Origin: Piscinibacter sp.
GTDB taxonomy: Bacteria > Pseudomonadota > Gammaproteobacteria > Burkholderiales > Burkholderiaceae_C
Direction of reading: 5' to 3'
Assembly: GCA_016706565.1 (NCBI GenBank)
Contig: JADJJI010000001.1
Span: forward strand, 558,001 to 622,000
Length of the DNA stretch: 64,000 bases
In this document: positions 39,074 through 51,351 of the stretch, piece by piece
How positions within the stretch are numbered: position 1 is the stretch's first letter
How the letters are laid out: every line of letters begins with the position of its first letter
Notes under the pieces: model-generated
The model's database searches: none
The model's input: the letters and a program-made list of their open reading frames with translations, nothing else
What the model was told of the DNA's origin: nothing
Made by a program: the position numbers and the translations under genes

Positions 39074-40318
39074 TCAAGCGCGACGGAACACCAGCGTGCC
39101 GTTGGTGCCGCCGAAGCCGAAGTTGTTCTTCACGGCGTACTCGATCTTCATCTGCCGCGCCTCGTTGGCGCAGTAGTCCAGGTCGCACTCGGGATCCTGG
39201 TTGAAGATGTTGATGGTCGGCGGCGACACCTGGTGGTGCAGCGCCAGCACGGTGAAGACCGACTCGATGCCGCCGGCTCCGCCGAGCAGGTGCCCTGTCA
39301 TCGACTTGGTCGAATTCACCACCAGCTTCCCGGCGTGGTCGCCGAAGGCGAGCTTGATGGCGTTGGTCTCGTTCACGTCGCCCAGTGGCGTAGAGGTGCC
39401 ATGGGCGTTCAGGTACTGCACCTGGTCGGCGTTGAGGCCGGCATTGCGCAGCGCCGCGCGCATCGAACGCTTCGGTCCGTCGACGTTCGGCGCAGTCATG
39501 TGGTACGCGTCGGCGCCCATGCCGTAGCCGCTCAGTTCAGCGTAGATCTTCGCGCCGCGCCGCTTGGCATGTTCGTACTCCTCGAGCACGACCACGCCCG
39601 CGCCCTCGCCGAGCACGAAGCCATCGCGGTCCTTGTCCCAGGGGCGCGAGGCGGTGGCGGGGTCGTCGTTGCGCGTGGACAGCGCGCGCGCCGCCGCGAA
39701 GCCACCGATGCCCAGCGGCGACACCGTCGACTCGGCGCCACCGGCCACCATCACGTCGGCATCGCCGTACTCGATCAGCCGACCCGCCTCGCCGATGCAG
39801 TGCAGCCCGGTGGTGCAGGCCGTCACGATGGCGAGGTTCGGCCCCTGGAAGCCAAAGTGGATCGACACGTGGCCGGAGATCATGTTGATGATCGAGGCCG
39901 GCACGAAGAACGGCGAGATGCGGCGCGGGCCGCGGCTCGCGTACTCGGCCTGCGTTTCCTCGATCAGCGGCAGGCCGCCGATGCCCGAGCCGACCAGGCA
40001 GCCGATGCGCTCGGCCGCCTCTTCGCCCAACGCATCGTTGGTCGGCAAGCCGGCATCGCGCACCGCCTGGATCGACGCCGCCAATCCGTAGTGGATGAAG
40101 GTGTCCATGTGGCGCGCTTCCTTGGCGGGGATGTAATCCTCGATCTGGAAGCCCTTCACCTCACCGGCGAACCTGCACGCGAACGCCGACGCATCGAAGC
40201 GCGTGATGTTGGCGATGCCGGAGCGCCCGGCGATCAGGTTGGCCCAGCCATCGGCCACCGTGTTGCCCACGGGACTGATCAGACCGAGCCCGGTGACGAC
40301 GACGCGGCGACGGCTCAT
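39074..40318 (-). CDS. fabF: 3-oxoacyl-[ACP] synthase II
   Basis: The 414-residue condensing enzyme has catalytic Cys in [11 protein letters not shown], His residues in [11 protein letters not shown] and [12 protein letters not shown], and the C-terminal [14 protein letters not shown]. It elongates acyl-ACP with malonyl-ACP in type II fatty acid synthesis. The ATG at 40318 gives the family start [12 protein letters not shown]. It lies 40 bases after acpP and is the last gene of the fab cluster. Confidence 0.97.
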   Translation of the reverse strand: MSRRRVVVTGLGLISPVGNTVADGWANLIAGRSGIANITRFDASAFACRFAGEVKGFQIEDYIPAKEARHMDTFIHYGLAASIQAVRDAGLPTNDALGEEAAERIGCLVGSGIGGLPLIEETQAEYASRGPRRISPFFVPASIINMISGHVSIHFGFQGPNLAIVTACTTGLHCIGEAGRLIEYGDADVMVAGGAESTVSPLGIGGFAAARALSTRNDDPATASRPWDKDRDGFVLGEGAGVVVLEEYEHAKRRGAKIYAELSGYGMGADAYHMTAPNVDGPKRSMRAALRNAGLNADQVQYLNAHGTSTPLGDVNETNAIKLAFGDHAGKLVVNSTKSMTGHLLGGAGGIESVFTVLALHHQVSPPTINIFNQDPECDLDYCANEARQMKIEYAVKNNFGFGGTNGTLVFRRA

Positions 40319-40358
40319 GCGCTATGCGAATGCAAGGGGAACGAACGAAGGCGCGCGC

Positions 40359-40601
40359 TCAGGCGGCCTTCTGGTGCTTCACGGCGTAGTCGATCGCCAG
40401 TTGCACGGTCGTGATCTTCTCGGCTTCCTCGTCGGGAATCTCGATGCCGAACTCGTCTTCGAGCGCCATGACCAGTTCCACCGTGTCGAGCGAATCGGCG
40501 CCGAGGTCGGCCACGAATGCTTTTTCGTTGGACACATCGGCCTCGGGAACACCCAACTGTTCGGCGATGATCTTCTTGACTCGTGCTTCGATGTCGCTCA
40601 T
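40359..40601 (-). CDS. acpP: Acyl carrier protein
   Basis: The 80-residue acidic protein contains the phosphopantetheine attachment motif [14 protein letters not shown] (Ser near residue 37), the exact length and character of bacterial AcpP. It carries growing acyl chains for FabD, FabG, FabH, FabF and PlsX encoded beside it. A GGAG precedes the ATG at 40601. The 84-base gap to fabG may hold an extra promoter for this highly expressed gene. Confidence 0.97.
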   Translation of the reverse strand: MSDIEARVKKIIAEQLGVPEADVSNEKAFVADLGADSLDTVELVMALEDEFGIEIPDEEAEKITTVQLAIDYAVKHQKAA

Positions 40602-40685
40602 GACTCCTCCGGGAGTGTTTACAGAAACAGGGCGGGATTCTAAGGCTTGGCCGGTCCGGGCCGCGCGCGGGGCGCGAAGCCGGTT

Positions 40686-41432
40686 TCAGGCCATGTACAT
40701 GCCGCCATTGACGTGCAGTTCGGCACCGGTCACGTAACCGGCCAGCGGCGAGGCGAGAAAGGCCACCGCATGGGCGATCTCGGCAGCCAGGCCGAGCCGG
40801 CCGACCGGGATCTGCGCCAGCAGCGCGGCCTTCTGCGTCTCGGGCAGCGAGTGCGTCATGTCGGTGTCGATGAAGCCGGGCGCCACGCAGTTGACGGTGA
40901 TGCCGCGGCTGCCCAGTTCGCGGGCGAGCGATCGCGTCATGCCGGCCACGCCGGCCTTCGCCGCAGCGTAGTTGGCCTGGCCCGGGTTGCCGCTGGCACC
41001 CACCACCGAGGTGATGTTGACGATGCGGCCGTAGCGCTGCTTCATCATTGGCCGGATCGCTGCGCGGCTGGCGCGGAAGACGGCCTTGAGGTTGGTGTCG
41101 AGCACGGCGTCCCAGTCTTCGTCCTTCATGCGCATCGACAACGTGTCGCGCGTGATGCCGGCGTTGTTGACCAGCACCTGCAGGCCGCCGTGCTGCTTGA
41201 CGATGCTGTCGATCGCCGAGTCCAGAGCGGCGCCATCGGTGACGTCGAGCTTCAGCCCGCTGCCGCCCTGCGCGCCGAGCGCCTCGCCGATGGCGGCGGC
41301 GCCGGCCTCGCTGGTCGCCGTGCCGATGACCTTCATGCCCTGCGCTGCCAGCGCCATCGCGATCGCCCGGCCGATGCCCCGCGAGGCGCCGGTCACAAGC
41401 GCCACCTGGCCCTGCGTCGTCACCTCGCTCAT
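40686..41432 (-). CDS. fabG: 3-oxoacyl-[ACP] reductase
   Basis: The 248-residue short-chain dehydrogenase has the NADPH motif VTGASRGIGRAIA, NNAG, catalytic Ser-Tyr-Lys in ITSVVGASGNPGQANYAAAKAG, and C-terminal TGAELHVNGGMYM. It reduces 3-oxoacyl-ACP. The ATG at 41432 overlaps the fabD stop by four bases, as in many fab operons. Confidence 0.97.
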   Translation of the reverse strand: MSEVTTQGQVALVTGASRGIGRAIAMALAAQGMKVIGTATSEAGAAAIGEALGAQGGSGLKLDVTDGAALDSAIDSIVKQHGGLQVLVNNAGITRDTLSMRMKDEDWDAVLDTNLKAVFRASRAAIRPMMKQRYGRIVNITSVVGASGNPGQANYAAAKAGVAGMTRSLARELGSRGITVNCVAPGFIDTDMTHSLPETQKAALLAQIPVGRLGLAAEIAHAVAFLASPLAGYVTGAELHVNGGMYMA

Positions 41433-42367
41433 TGCAGCATCCCCTTCGCTTCGGCCAGCGTCGCCGGGTCGAGAACATTGCCTACGACCAGGCTCGCATC
41501 GATGCGCTTGGCCAGGCCGGCGAGCACCTTGCCCGGACCGCATTCGAACACGTGCGTGGCGCCACGCGCGCGGATGGCCTGCACCACCTCGACCCAGCGC
41601 ACCGGGCCGAAAGCCTGCCGGTACAACGCCTCGCGGATGGCGTCGGGGTCGGTCTGCACCGCCACGTCGATGTTGTTGACCAGCGGGATCGATGGGGCAC
41701 GCAGCGTCACCGAGCGCAGCCGCTCCTGCAGCCGCTCGGCTGCCGGCTTCATCAGGCTGGAATGGAACGGGGCGGAGACGGCCAGCGGCAACGCGCGCTT
41801 GGCACCTCGGCCCTTGAGCGCTTCGCAAGCCTGGTCGACAGCGCCCTTCGTCCCGGCGATCACAATCTGCTTGGGATCGTTGAAGTTCGCCGCCTCGACC
41901 GGTTCGCCGACGGCCGCAGCCACTTCGGCGCAGGTGATGCGTACGACCTCGGCATCGAGCCCCAGGATGGCCGCCATCGCGCCCACACCGACGGGCACCG
42001 CCTCCTGCATCGCCTGCGCACGAAAGCGCACCAGTGGCAGGGCATCGGCCAGCGTCAGCGAACCCGCGGCGACCAGCGCGCTGTACTCGCCCAGCGAGTG
42101 GCCGGCGACCACCGCCGGCGCCAGGCCGGTCTCGGCCATCCAGGCGCGGTAGCAGGCCACCGCGGCGGCCAGCATGACCGGCTGCGTGTTGGTGGTCAGG
42201 TCGAGCTGTTCCTTCGGGCCTTCGTGGATCAGCTGGCCGATGTCGGTGCCGAGGGCGTCGGACGCCTCGGCCAGAGTGTCTCGCACGGCCGGGTGGTCAC
42301 CCCATGCGTCGAGCATGCCCACCGTCTGGGATCCCTGCCCGGGGAACACGAATGCGAAGGTCGTCAT
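41429..42367 (-). CDS. fabD: Malonyl-CoA:ACP transacylase
   Basis: The 312-residue protein starts TTFAFVFPGQGSQTVGML and has catalytic Ser in AGHSLGEYSAL, the Arg in PLVRFRAQAM and His in VSAPFHSSLM, all FabD hallmarks. It loads malonyl groups onto AcpP. ATG 42367 was chosen over an upstream reading because it matches the conserved start. Confidence 0.96.
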   Translation of the reverse strand: MTTFAFVFPGQGSQTVGMLDAWGDHPAVRDTLAEASDALGTDIGQLIHEGPKEQLDLTTNTQPVMLAAAVACYRAWMAETGLAPAVVAGHSLGEYSALVAAGSLTLADALPLVRFRAQAMQEAVPVGVGAMAAILGLDAEVVRITCAEVAAAVGEPVEAANFNDPKQIVIAGTKGAVDQACEALKGRGAKRALPLAVSAPFHSSLMKPAAERLQERLRSVTLRAPSIPLVNNIDVAVQTDPDAIREALYRQAFGPVRWVEVVQAIRARGATHVFECGPGKVLAGLAKRIDASLVVGNVLDPATLAEAKGMLQ

Positions 42368-42416
42368 CGCCTGTTGTCTCACTCTTTGCATGTGGGCCCG
42401 TGGCCGGGCCTCGAAC

Positions 42417-43406
42417 TCAATAGTCCAGCAGCACCGCGCCCCAGGTGAAGCCGCCACCCACGCCTTCGAGCATCACGGTGTCGCCGCGCTTGACCTGGCC
42501 ACGGCGCACCGCGACATCCAGCGCCAGCGGGATCGACGCGGCGGAAGTGTTGCCGTGTTCGGCGACAGTGACCACCACCTTGTCCATCGGCAGTTTCAGC
42601 TTTCGCGCCGTGCTCTGCATGATGCGGATGTTGGCCTGGTGCGGGATCAGCCAGTCGATGTCAGCCTCGCTGCGGCCGGCCTTGTGCAGCACGGCCCGCG
42701 CAGCGCTCTCGAGCACGCCGACGGCGAGCTTGAACACCGCCTGGCCATCCATCTTCAGCAACGGATCGCCGAGCACCTGCCCGCCGGAAACATTGCCGGG
42801 CACGCACAGGATCTCGACGTGGCGGCCGTCGGCATGCAGGTCGGTGGCCAGGATGCCGGGCTGATCGCTCGCCTCCAGCACCACCGCGCCGGCGCCGTCG
42901 CCGAACAGCACGCAGGTCGTACGGTCCTTGAAGTCGAGAATGCGCGAGAACACTTCGGCGCCGATCACCAGTGCGCGGGTGGCCGCGCCGCTACGGATCA
43001 TCGAATCCGCGATGGTCAGCCCGTAGACGAAGCCGGAGCACACGGCCTGCACGTCGAAGGCCGCGGCACCGAAGGCGCCGAGCTTGTTTTGCAGGATGCA
43101 CGCCGTCGACGGGAAGACCATGTCCGGCGTCGACGTGGCGACGATGATCAGGTCGACGTCGGCCGCCGTGCGGCCGGCCGCCTCGAGCGCGTGGCGTGCC
43201 GCATGCACCGCCAGCTCGCTGCTGGTGACGTCGGGCGCGGCGAAGTAGCGAGCACGGATGCCGGTACGCTCGACGATCCAGTCGTCGGAGGTCTCGACCC
43301 CGTCGCGGGCCAGCTGCGCCGCGAGCGCCTCGTTCGACACGCGGTTCGGTGGCAGGTAGCTGCCGGTGCCGGTGATGCGGGAGTAGCGAGGTGTGATCGA
43401 GCTCAT
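42417..43406 (-). CDS. fabH: 3-oxoacyl-[ACP] synthase III
   Basis: The 329-residue initiating condensing enzyme has catalytic Cys in [12 protein letters not shown], His in [11 protein letters not shown] and Asn in [14 protein letters not shown]. It condenses acetyl-CoA with malonyl-ACP. Its ATG at 43406 overlaps the plsX stop by four bases; fabD follows after 49 bases. Confidence 0.97.
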   Translation of the reverse strand: MSSITPRYSRITGTGSYLPPNRVSNEALAAQLARDGVETSDDWIVERTGIRARYFAAPDVTSSELAVHAARHALEAAGRTAADVDLIIVATSTPDMVFPSTACILQNKLGAFGAAAFDVQAVCSGFVYGLTIADSMIRSGAATRALVIGAEVFSRILDFKDRTTCVLFGDGAGAVVLEASDQPGILATDLHADGRHVEILCVPGNVSGGQVLGDPLLKMDGQAVFKLAVGVLESAARAVLHKAGRSEADIDWLIPHQANIRIMQSTARKLKLPMDKVVVTVAEHGNTSAASIPLALDVAVRRGQVKRGDTVMLEGVGGGFTWGAVLLDY

Positions 43407-44518
43407 CGTGATGCGGCCAGTGCCGGCAGATCGGACTGAAGCTCCGCAGCCGAGGCCGGCATCGCCGCCAGCGTCTCGAGGATGCGGTCGTGCACGCGGT
43501 CGAGCAATCGATTGCGCGAGGCATCATAAGCCCGATTCAGCGCCTGCTGGAACGCGAAGGCATCGGCCGAACCGTGGCTCTTGAAGACCAGCCCGCGCAG
43601 GCCGAGCAGCGCCGCGCCGTTGTAGCGGCGGTGGTCGACACGCGCCTTGAAATGCTTGAGCACCGGCAGCGCGACGATCGCGGCCATCTTGGTGAAGATG
43701 TTGCGGGTGAATTCCTGGCGGATGAAGTTCGACAGCATCGAGGCCAGGCCCTCGGCCGTCTTCAGGGCCACGTTGCCGACGAAACCGTCGCACACGACGA
43801 GGTCGGTGGTGCCCTTGAAGATGTCGTTGCCTTCCACGTTGCCGTGGAAGTTGATGTGCCCGGCGGCAGCGGCGGCGCGCAGCAGTTCGCCGGCCTGCTT
43901 GATGGTCTCGCTGCCCTTGATGGCCTCTTCGCCGATGTTGAGCAGGCCCACGCTGGGGTTCTCCTTGCCCTCGACGGCGGCGACCAGCGCGCTGCCCATC
44001 ACGGCGAACTGCAGCAGGTGCTCGGCGCTGCAGTCGACGTTGGCACCGAGGTCGAGCACGGTCGTGTAGCCGTCGCGCTCGTTGGGCATCACCGAGGCGA
44101 TGGCCGGGCGGTCGATGCCCTCGAGCGTCTTGAGCACGTAGCGCGAGACCGCCATCAGTGCACCGGTGTTGCCGGCCGACACGCAGGCCTGCGCTGCGGA
44201 CCGGCCGTCTTCGCCGGCCTTCACCTGCGATACCGCCACGCGCATCGAAGAATCCTTCTTGCGGCGCAGCGCCACTTCGACGGGGTCGTCCATCTCGACG
44301 ACCTCGCTGGCCGCGACGATGGTGCAGCGCGGCCACGCGGCGGCAGCAGCCAGCGCATCGGCCTTTCCGACGAGGATCAGGTGGGCCTGCGGATGCGCGT
44401 CGAGGAAGGCGCGACAGGCGGGCAGCGTGACTGACGGGCCGTGGTCGCCGCCCATGCAGTCGACGGCGAGCGTCACGCGGGCTTCGGCGGCCGCGGCAGG
44501 CGAGGCGGCTGTGTTCAT
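43403..44518 (-). CDS. plsX: Phosphate acyltransferase PlsX
   Basis: The 371-residue protein has [18 protein letters not shown] at its start, then [33 protein letters not shown] and [16 protein letters not shown], diagnostic of PlsX. It makes acyl-phosphate from acyl-ACP for glycerolipid synthesis. A short Ala-rich N-terminal extension precedes the first strand. It lies 42 bases after rpmF in the conserved yceD-rpmF-plsX-fab order. Confidence 0.96.
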   Translation of the reverse strand: MNTAASPAAAAEARVTLAVDCMGGDHGPSVTLPACRAFLDAHPQAHLILVGKADALAAAAAWPRCTIVAASEVVEMDDPVEVALRRKKDSSMRVAVSQVKAGEDGRSAAQACVSAGNTGALMAVSRYVLKTLEGIDRPAIASVMPNERDGYTTVLDLGANVDCSAEHLLQFAVMGSALVAAVEGKENPSVGLLNIGEEAIKGSETIKQAGELLRAAAAAGHINFHGNVEGNDIFKGTTDLVVCDGFVGNVALKTAEGLASMLSNFIRQEFTRNIFTKMAAIVALPVLKHFKARVDHRRYNGAALLGLRGLVFKSHGSADAFAFQQALNRAYDASRNRLLDRVHDRILETLAAMPASAAELQSDLPALAASR

Positions 44519-44560
44519 CTCAGACCGATGGGCGGACGGGCCGCGCCACGGACAACGCGA

Positions 44561-44743
44561 TCAGGCGTCGGCCTTGGTCTTCAGGACCTTGCGGCCACGG
44601 TAGAAGCCGGTCGGGCTGATGTGGTGACGCAGGTGCGTCTCGCCGGTGGTCGGCTCGATGGCCGTGCCGGGCGCCGCGACGGCATTGTGCGAGCGATGCA
44701 TGCCGCGCTTCGAGGGCGACTTCTTGTTCTGCTGAACGGCCAT
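44561..44743 (-). CDS. rpmF: 50S ribosomal protein L32
   Basis: The 60-residue basic protein begins [21 protein letters not shown], the universal L32 start, and ends [15 protein letters not shown]. There are no zinc-ribbon Cys pairs, so this is the Cys-free form common in proteobacteria. It is preceded by AGGAGAATTCC-type ribosome binding sequence and followed by plsX. Confidence 0.97.
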   Translation of the reverse strand: MAVQQNKKSPSKRGMHRSHNAVAAPGTAIEPTTGETHLRHHISPTGFYRGRKVLKTKADA

Positions 44744-44927
44744 GGAATTCTCCTGTGTAGCGGGGCAAGCCCCAGGGTCCGCGACACGGACCGGCTCGAA
44801 CTCTCGAGCGGTCCCGCGCCCTGGCGCCCCAACCGACACCCGCCCTGAAAGCTCACGCAGCCGGGTAGGCGTCCGATGAAAAGCCCGCGATTCTATCACG
44901 GGCAGGCTGCCCGGCGGACAGGCCCGG

Positions 44928-45479
44928 TCAGTGGCGCCCCGGGCGCTTCAGGGCGGCCAGCGCCGCGAATGGGTTCGGACGTTCTTCAAGGGGCTCGGGT
45001 TGACTGCCGGCCAGCGGCATCGGCGGGGCGCACGATTCGTGGCGCGGCACCAGCGGGAGAGACAGAAGAAGCTCGTCCTCCAACAGTTCGCGAAGATCCA
45101 GCGCGCGAGTGAGCGCCAACACATCGTCCTCGCTTTCGGCATCGAGCGCGGCCGCCGCCGCCTCGCCGTGCACGAAACAGAAGCTGCGCGACACATCGAG
45201 CGGCACCGCCATCGGCTGCAGGCAGCGCTGGCATTCGAGGTTCAGCGAGGTCTGCGCGCTCAGGTGCAGCCACGGCTGCGGCGCCGCGCCACGCACGGGC
45301 CGCATCTCGCCTCGGGCCTGCCAGTGGACCCGGTCCGATTCGGTCGGCCGTGCCTCGGGGTGCGTGGTTTCGGCCAGCCGCCGCAGTTGACGCAGCGGCC
45401 ACTCGCCTTCCAGCTCGCCGCTTTCCTTGGCGAAGGGCTCGACGTCCAGCCGCGAGGGGTCTCTTGAACGCGCGCTCAT
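44928..45479 (-). CDS. yceD: YceD family protein (DUF177), 23S rRNA accumulation protein
   Basis: The 183-residue protein contains the DUF177 Cys motif [10 protein letters not shown] with the following Val/Leu-rich strand, and acidic [18 protein letters not shown]. The second Cys is visible (ESCAPP). It occurs upstream of rpmF in most bacteria and is implicated in 23S rRNA stability. Its start at 45479 is 38 bases from the divergent maf start, so both promoters lie in or beside that gap. Confidence 0.9.
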   Translation of the reverse strand: MSARSRDPSRLDVEPFAKESGELEGEWPLRQLRRLAETTHPEARPTESDRVHWQARGEMRPVRGAAPQPWLHLSAQTSLNLECQRCLQPMAVPLDVSRSFCFVHGEAAAAALDAESEDDVLALTRALDLRELLEDELLLSLPLVPRHESCAPPMPLAGSQPEPLEERPNPFAALAALKRPGRH

Positions 45480-45517
45480 GGCGGCGAGTGTACGGGCGCC
45501 GATGGGACAATCCGGCC

Positions 45518-46111
45518 ATGACCGCACGCCCGCCGCTGATCCTCGCCTCCACCTCACGCTACCGACGCGAGTTGCTCGAGCGCCTGCGCCTGCCTTTCGA
45601 GGTCGTCTCGCCGCAGGTGGACGAGACACCCAGGCCGGCGGAGGCACCGGCCGACCTGGCCGTGCGGCTGGCGCATGCCAAGGCGGCAGTCGTCGCGGTG
45701 CTGCACCCGAACGCCGTAGTGATCGGCTCCGACCAGGTCGCCGAACTCGACGGCCAGCCCATCGGCAAGCCGGGTACGCACGAGCGGGCCGTGCAGCAGC
45801 TGCGCACGATGCGCGGGCGCAGTGTGGTGTTCCACACGGCCGTGGCCGTCCAGCGTAGCGCCACAGGCTATGCCGGCGCGGCGCTGGCGCCAGTCACGGT
45901 GCATTTCCGCATGCTGTCCGACGCCGAGATAGAACACTACCTGCGCGCCGAGCAGCCCTACGACTGCGCCGGCAGCGCCAAGTGCGAGACGCTGGGCATC
46001 GCGCTGCTGCAGGCGATCGACTCCGACGATCCCACGGCGCTGGTCGGCCTGCCGCTGATCCGCACCTGCGAGCTGTTGCGCGCGGCCGGATTCGATCCGC
46101 TGCAGCCATGA
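45518..46111 (+). CDS. Maf/YceF-type nucleoside triphosphate pyrophosphatase
   Basis: The 197-residue protein starts PPLILASTSRYRRELLERLRLPFEVVSPQVDE and has VVIGSDQVAELDGQPIGKPG and YDCAGSAKCE, characteristic of the YceF subgroup. That subgroup hydrolyses N7-methyl-GTP-like nucleotides. It is cytosolic and probably a house-cleaning enzyme. Its stop overlaps the start of the following methyltransferase gene by four bases. Confidence 0.92.
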   Translation: MTARPPLILASTSRYRRELLERLRLPFEVVSPQVDETPRPAEAPADLAVRLAHAKAAVVAVLHPNAVVIGSDQVAELDGQPIGKPGTHERAVQQLRTMRGRSVVFHTAVAVQRSATGYAGAALAPVTVHFRMLSDAEIEHYLRAEQPYDCAGSAKCETLGIALLQAIDSDDPTALVGLPLIRTCELLRAAGFDPLQP

Positions 46112-46881
46112 CCGAGCCGGTGGGCCGCCTCTACCTCGTCCCGAACGCGCTGGACTTCGGCATCGACGGCGCCTCCGAAGCCGTGCCGCTGGACGAGGTG
46201 CTGCCGCTGGGCGTGATCCGCATCGCAGCGCGGCTCGAGCATTGGGTGGCCGAGAACGCGCGCAGTACGCGCGCTTTCCTCAAGCGCGTGGACCGCATCG
46301 TGCCGCTGGCCCGACCAGTGCAGCAGATCGAAATCGTCGAGTTGCCGCGCCCAGCCAAGGGCGGCAAGTCCGCGGCCACACCCGATCTCTCGCCCTTGCT
46401 GGCATCCGCGCGCGGCGGCGCCGACCTCGGCTTGATCTCCGAAGCCGGACTGCCGGCCGTGGCCGACCCGGGCGCGGCTCTCGTGCAGGCGGCCCACGCC
46501 CAAGGGCTCGAAGTGATCGCCCTGCCCGGCCCGAGTTCGCTGCTTCTGGCCCTGGCGGCCAGCGGCCTGAACGGCCAGAGCTTCGCCTTCGTCGGTTACC
46601 TGCCGGTCGATGCGGCCGAGCGCACGGCCCGCCTTCGCGAACTCGAAGCACTGTCGCGCCGCGCGCAACAGACGCAGATCTTCATCGAGACGCCCTACCG
46701 CAACGGCGCGCTGCTGGAAGCGCTGCTCGCGCATCTGCAGCCGGCAACGCGCGTGACGGTGAGCTGCGGCCTCACGGCGCCAGGTGCCTTTACCCGCACC
46801 GACAGTGTCTCGGGCTGGCGAGCCCGCCCGTCAGCCTTGCCGGCCGACCGGCCCGTGGTGTTCGCCTTCCTGGCCGGCTGA
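46108..46881 (+). CDS. RsmI-like SAM-dependent methyltransferase (tetrapyrrole methylase family)
   Basis: The 257-residue protein has the tetrapyrrole-methylase fold with GRLYLVPNALDFG, GADLGLISEAGLPAVADPGAALVQAAH and VIALPGPSSLLLALAASGLNGQSFAFVGYLP. It is a paralogue of RsmI (16S rRNA 2'-O-methyltransferase) but lacks the canonical TPIGNLxD start, so the target may differ. ATG 46108 overlaps the maf stop. Confidence 0.85.
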   Translation: MTEPVGRLYLVPNALDFGIDGASEAVPLDEVLPLGVIRIAARLEHWVAENARSTRAFLKRVDRIVPLARPVQQIEIVELPRPAKGGKSAATPDLSPLLASARGGADLGLISEAGLPAVADPGAALVQAAHAQGLEVIALPGPSSLLLALAASGLNGQSFAFVGYLPVDAAERTARLRELEALSRRAQQTQIFIETPYRNGALLEALLAHLQPATRVTVSCGLTAPGAFTRTDSVSGWRARPSALPADRPVVFAFLAG

Positions 46882-46889
46882 GGCCGGCC
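46872..46889. terminator. Hairpin at convergent methyltransferase/helicase ends
   Basis: A perfect 7-bp stem GGCCGGC/GCCGGCC with loop TGAG spans the methyltransferase stop codon, just before the convergent helicase stop at 46897. There is no T-run, so intrinsic termination is uncertain. Confidence 0.3.
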
Positions 46890-46896
46890 GCAGGCG

Positions 46897-48393
<1,497 letters not shown>

Positions 48394-48488
48394 CCCTCCA
48401 TTATCGCCGCAGCGCAGCATGGATCAAAATCTTGCGCTTTCGCCCGCCTAGAATGCCAGGTTCGCCAGAACACCAAAGCTGTGCATTC

Positions 48489-49556
48489 ATGATCCTCGTC
48501 ACCGGCGGCGCCGGCTTCATCGGTGCCAACTTCGTCCTCGACTGGATCGCCTCCACCGGCGAGCCGGTGCTCAACCTCGATGCGCTCACGTACGCCGGCA
48601 ACCTGGAGAGCCTGAAGTCGGTGGCCGGCGATGCCCGACACGTGTTCGTCAAGGGCGACATCGGCGACCGCGCACTGCTCGACCGCCTGCTCGCCGAACA
48701 CCGCCCGCGCGCGGTGATCCACTTCGCGGCCGAGAGCCACGTCGACCGCAGCATCCACGGCCCAGGTGCCTTCATCAAGACCAACATCGAGGGCACCTAC
48801 ACGTTGCTCGAGGCGGTGCGCGCCCACTGGTCGTCGCTGGCCGGCGACGCGAAGGCGGCTTTCCGCTTCCACCACGTGTCGACGGACGAGGTGTATGGCT
48901 CGCTCGGCCCGGGCGACCCGGCCTTCACCGAGACGCACACCTACGAGCCGAACAGCCCCTATTCGGCCAGCAAGGCCGCCAGCGACCACCTCGTGCGCGC
49001 CTGGCACCACACCTACGGGCTGCCGGTGCTGACGACGAACTGCTCGAACAACTACGGGCCCTACCACTTCCCCGAGAAGCTGATCCCGCTGATGATCGTC
49101 AACGCGCTGGCGGGCAAGCCGCTGCCGGTGTACGGCGACGGCATGCAGGTGCGCGACTGGCTCTACGTGAAGGACCACGCCGCGGCGATCCGCGCCGTGC
49201 TGGCCCAGGGCCGGCCTGGTGAAACCTACAACGTCGGCGGCTGGAACGAGCGGCCGAACATCGAGATCGTGCGCAGCATCTGCGCGCTTCTCGACGAGAT
49301 GCGCCCCGACGCGGCCGGCTCCTACACCCGGCTGATCACCCACGTCACCGACCGCCCCGGCCACGATCGCCGCTACGCCATCGACGCGCGCAAGATCGAG
49401 CGCGAACTCGGCTGGCGGCCGGCCGAGACCTTCGAGACCGGCATCCGCAAGACGGTGCGCTGGTACCTCGACAATGCCGACTGGGTGCAGCACGTGCAGA
49501 GCGGCAGCTATCGCGACTGGGTCGCGACGAACTACAGCGCGCGCACGGCCGCATGA
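48489..49556 (+). CDS. rfbB: dTDP-glucose 4,6-dehydratase
   Basis: The 355-residue SDR protein has NAD motif [15 protein letters not shown], catalytic Tyr-Lys in [11 protein letters not shown], and [17 protein letters not shown], all RfbB hallmarks. It is step two of dTDP-L-rhamnose synthesis. It opens the polysaccharide locus and overlaps rfbD by four bases. The start at 48489 matches [10 protein letters not shown]. Confidence 0.96.
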   Translation: MILVTGGAGFIGANFVLDWIASTGEPVLNLDALTYAGNLESLKSVAGDARHVFVKGDIGDRALLDRLLAEHRPRAVIHFAAESHVDRSIHGPGAFIKTNIEGTYTLLEAVRAHWSSLAGDAKAAFRFHHVSTDEVYGSLGPGDPAFTETHTYEPNSPYSASKAASDHLVRAWHHTYGLPVLTTNCSNNYGPYHFPEKLIPLMIVNALAGKPLPVYGDGMQVRDWLYVKDHAAAIRAVLAQGRPGETYNVGGWNERPNIEIVRSICALLDEMRPDAAGSYTRLITHVTDRPGHDRRYAIDARKIERELGWRPAETFETGIRKTVRWYLDNADWVQHVQSGSYRDWVATNYSARTAA

Positions 49557-50452
49557 AGATCCTGCTGCTCGGCAAGAACGGCCAGGTGGGCTGGGAGTTG
49601 CAACGCTCGCTGGCCACGCTGGGCGACGTCGTCGCGCTCGATTTCGACAGCCCCGGCCCGCTGAGCGCCGACTTCTCGAAGCCGCAGGGCCTGGCTGCCA
49701 CGGTGCGCGCGGTGGCACCCGACGTGATCGTCAACGCCGCCGCCCACACCGCCGTCGACAAGGCCGAGAGCGAGCCCGATCTTGCCCGTGCCATCAACGC
49801 CGAAGCCCCGGCCGTGCTGGCGCGCGAAGCCGCGGCCTGCGGTGCCTGGCTGCTGCACTACAGCACCGACTACGTGTTCGACGGCAGCGGCGACGCGCCG
49901 CGCGGCGAAGACGCGCCGACCGGCCCGCTCAACGTCTACGGCGTCACAAAGCTCGAGGGCGAGCAGGCCATCCGCGCCAGCGGCTGCCGCCACCTGATGC
50001 TGCGCACGAGCTGGGTGTACGGTGCACGCGGCGGCAACTTCGCGCGCACGATGCTCAAGCTCGCGCAGGAACGCGAGCAACTGCGCGTCATCGACGACCA
50101 GATCGGCGCACCCACCGGCGCCGACCTGCTGGCCGACCTCAGCGCCCACATGCTGCGCACCGCGCGCTCGGACGCCTCCGTGGCCGGCACCTACCACGCC
50201 GTCGCCTCCGGCCAGACCAGCTGGCACGGCTATGCGAGCCATGTGATCGACTTCGCGCGCGCCGCCGGCGTGGCCGTCAAGGTGGCGCCGGGCGCGATCG
50301 AGGCCGTGCCCACCAGCGCCTTCCCGACGCCGGCGAAGCGCCCCCTCAACTCGCGCCTGGACACGGCGCGCCTGCGCAGCCGCTTCGGCGTGGTGCTGCC
50401 CGATTGGCGCCACGGCGTCGACCGCATGCTGACCGAAGTGCTCGGCCGCTGA
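49553..50452 (+). CDS. rfbD: dTDP-4-dehydrorhamnose reductase
   Basis: The 299-residue SDR protein has [48 protein letters not shown] and [13 protein letters not shown]. These are RfbD signatures. It is the last enzyme of dTDP-L-rhamnose synthesis. It is coupled to rfbB by ATGA overlap and lies 17 bases before rfbA. Confidence 0.96.
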   Translation: MKILLLGKNGQVGWELQRSLATLGDVVALDFDSPGPLSADFSKPQGLAATVRAVAPDVIVNAAAHTAVDKAESEPDLARAINAEAPAVLAREAAACGAWLLHYSTDYVFDGSGDAPRGEDAPTGPLNVYGVTKLEGEQAIRASGCRHLMLRTSWVYGARGGNFARTMLKLAQEREQLRVIDDQIGAPTGADLLADLSAHMLRTARSDASVAGTYHAVASGQTSWHGYASHVIDFARAAGVAVKVAPGAIEAVPTSAFPTPAKRPLNSRLDTARLRSRFGVVLPDWRHGVDRMLTEVLGR

Positions 50453-50469
50453 CCCGGAGACAAGCCCGC

Positions 50470-51351
50470 ATGAACCGCAAAGGCATCATCCTCGCCGGAG
50501 GCTCCGGCACCCGGCTGCACCCGGCCACGCTGGCGATGAGCAAGCAGCTGCTGCCGGTCTACGACAAGCCGATGGTGTACTACCCGCTGTCGACCATGAT
50601 GCTCGCCGGCATCCGCGAGATCCTGCTCATCAGCACGCCGCAGGACACGCCGCGCTTCGAGGCACTGCTCGGCGACGGCTCGCAGTGGGGCATCTCGATC
50701 CGCTACTGCGTGCAGCCCAGCCCCGACGGCCTGGCGCAGGCCTTCATCCTCGGCCGATCCTTCGTCGACGGCCACCCCAGCGCGCTGGTGCTCGGCGACA
50801 ACATCTTCTACGGCCACGACTTCCAGCGGCTGCTCAACGACGCCAACGCGCGCGTGGCCGGCGCCACCGTGTTCGCCTACCACGTGACCGACCCCGAGCG
50901 CTACGGCGTGGTCGCCTTCGATGCCGACAAGCGCGCGCTGAGCATCGAGGAGAAGCCGAAGGCGCCGAAGAGCAACTACGCCGTCACCGGCCTCTATTTC
51001 TACGACGAGCAGGTGTGCGACATCGCCGCGAGCATCACGCCGTCCGCACGCGGCGAACTCGAGATCACCGATGTCAATGCGCGCTACCTGAACCAGGGCC
51101 AGCTCGATGTCGAGATCATGGGCCGCGGCTACGCCTGGCTGGACACCGGCACCCACGACAGCCTGCTCGAGGCCGGGCAGTTCATCGCCACGCTCGAGAA
51201 GCGCCAGGGCCTGAAGGTGGCCTGCCCCGAGGAGATCGCCTGGCGTTCCGGCTGGATCGATGCGGAACGCCTGAACGCGCTGGCCCAGCCGATGCTGAAG
51301 AACGGGTATGGGCAGTACCTGGCCAAGCTGCTGAAGGAACAGGTGTACTGA
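50470..51351 (+). CDS. rfbA: Glucose-1-phosphate thymidylyltransferase
   Basis: The 293-residue nucleotidyltransferase starts [20 protein letters not shown] with the nucleotide-binding GGSGTRL loop and contains [30 protein letters not shown] and [20 protein letters not shown]. It makes dTDP-glucose, the first step of the rhamnose pathway. Its stop overlaps the rfbC start by one base. Confidence 0.97.
   Translation: MNRKGIILAGGSGTRLHPATLAMSKQLLPVYDKPMVYYPLSTMMLAGIREILLISTPQDTPRFEALLGDGSQWGISIRYCVQPSPDGLAQAFILGRSFVDGHPSALVLGDNIFYGHDFQRLLNDANARVAGATVFAYHVTDPERYGVVAFDADKRALSIEEKPKAPKSNYAVTGLYFYDEQVCDIAASITPSARGELEITDVNARYLNQGQLDVEIMGRGYAWLDTGTHDSLLEAGQFIATLEKRQGLKVACPEEIAWRSGWIDAERLNALAQPMLKNGYGQYLAKLLKEQVY

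Noticed and set aside
48432-48454. TTGCGC plus TAGAAT as a promoter for rfbB
   Set aside because: The spacing is only 11 bases, far from the usual 16-18, so it is not supported as a sigma-70 promoter.
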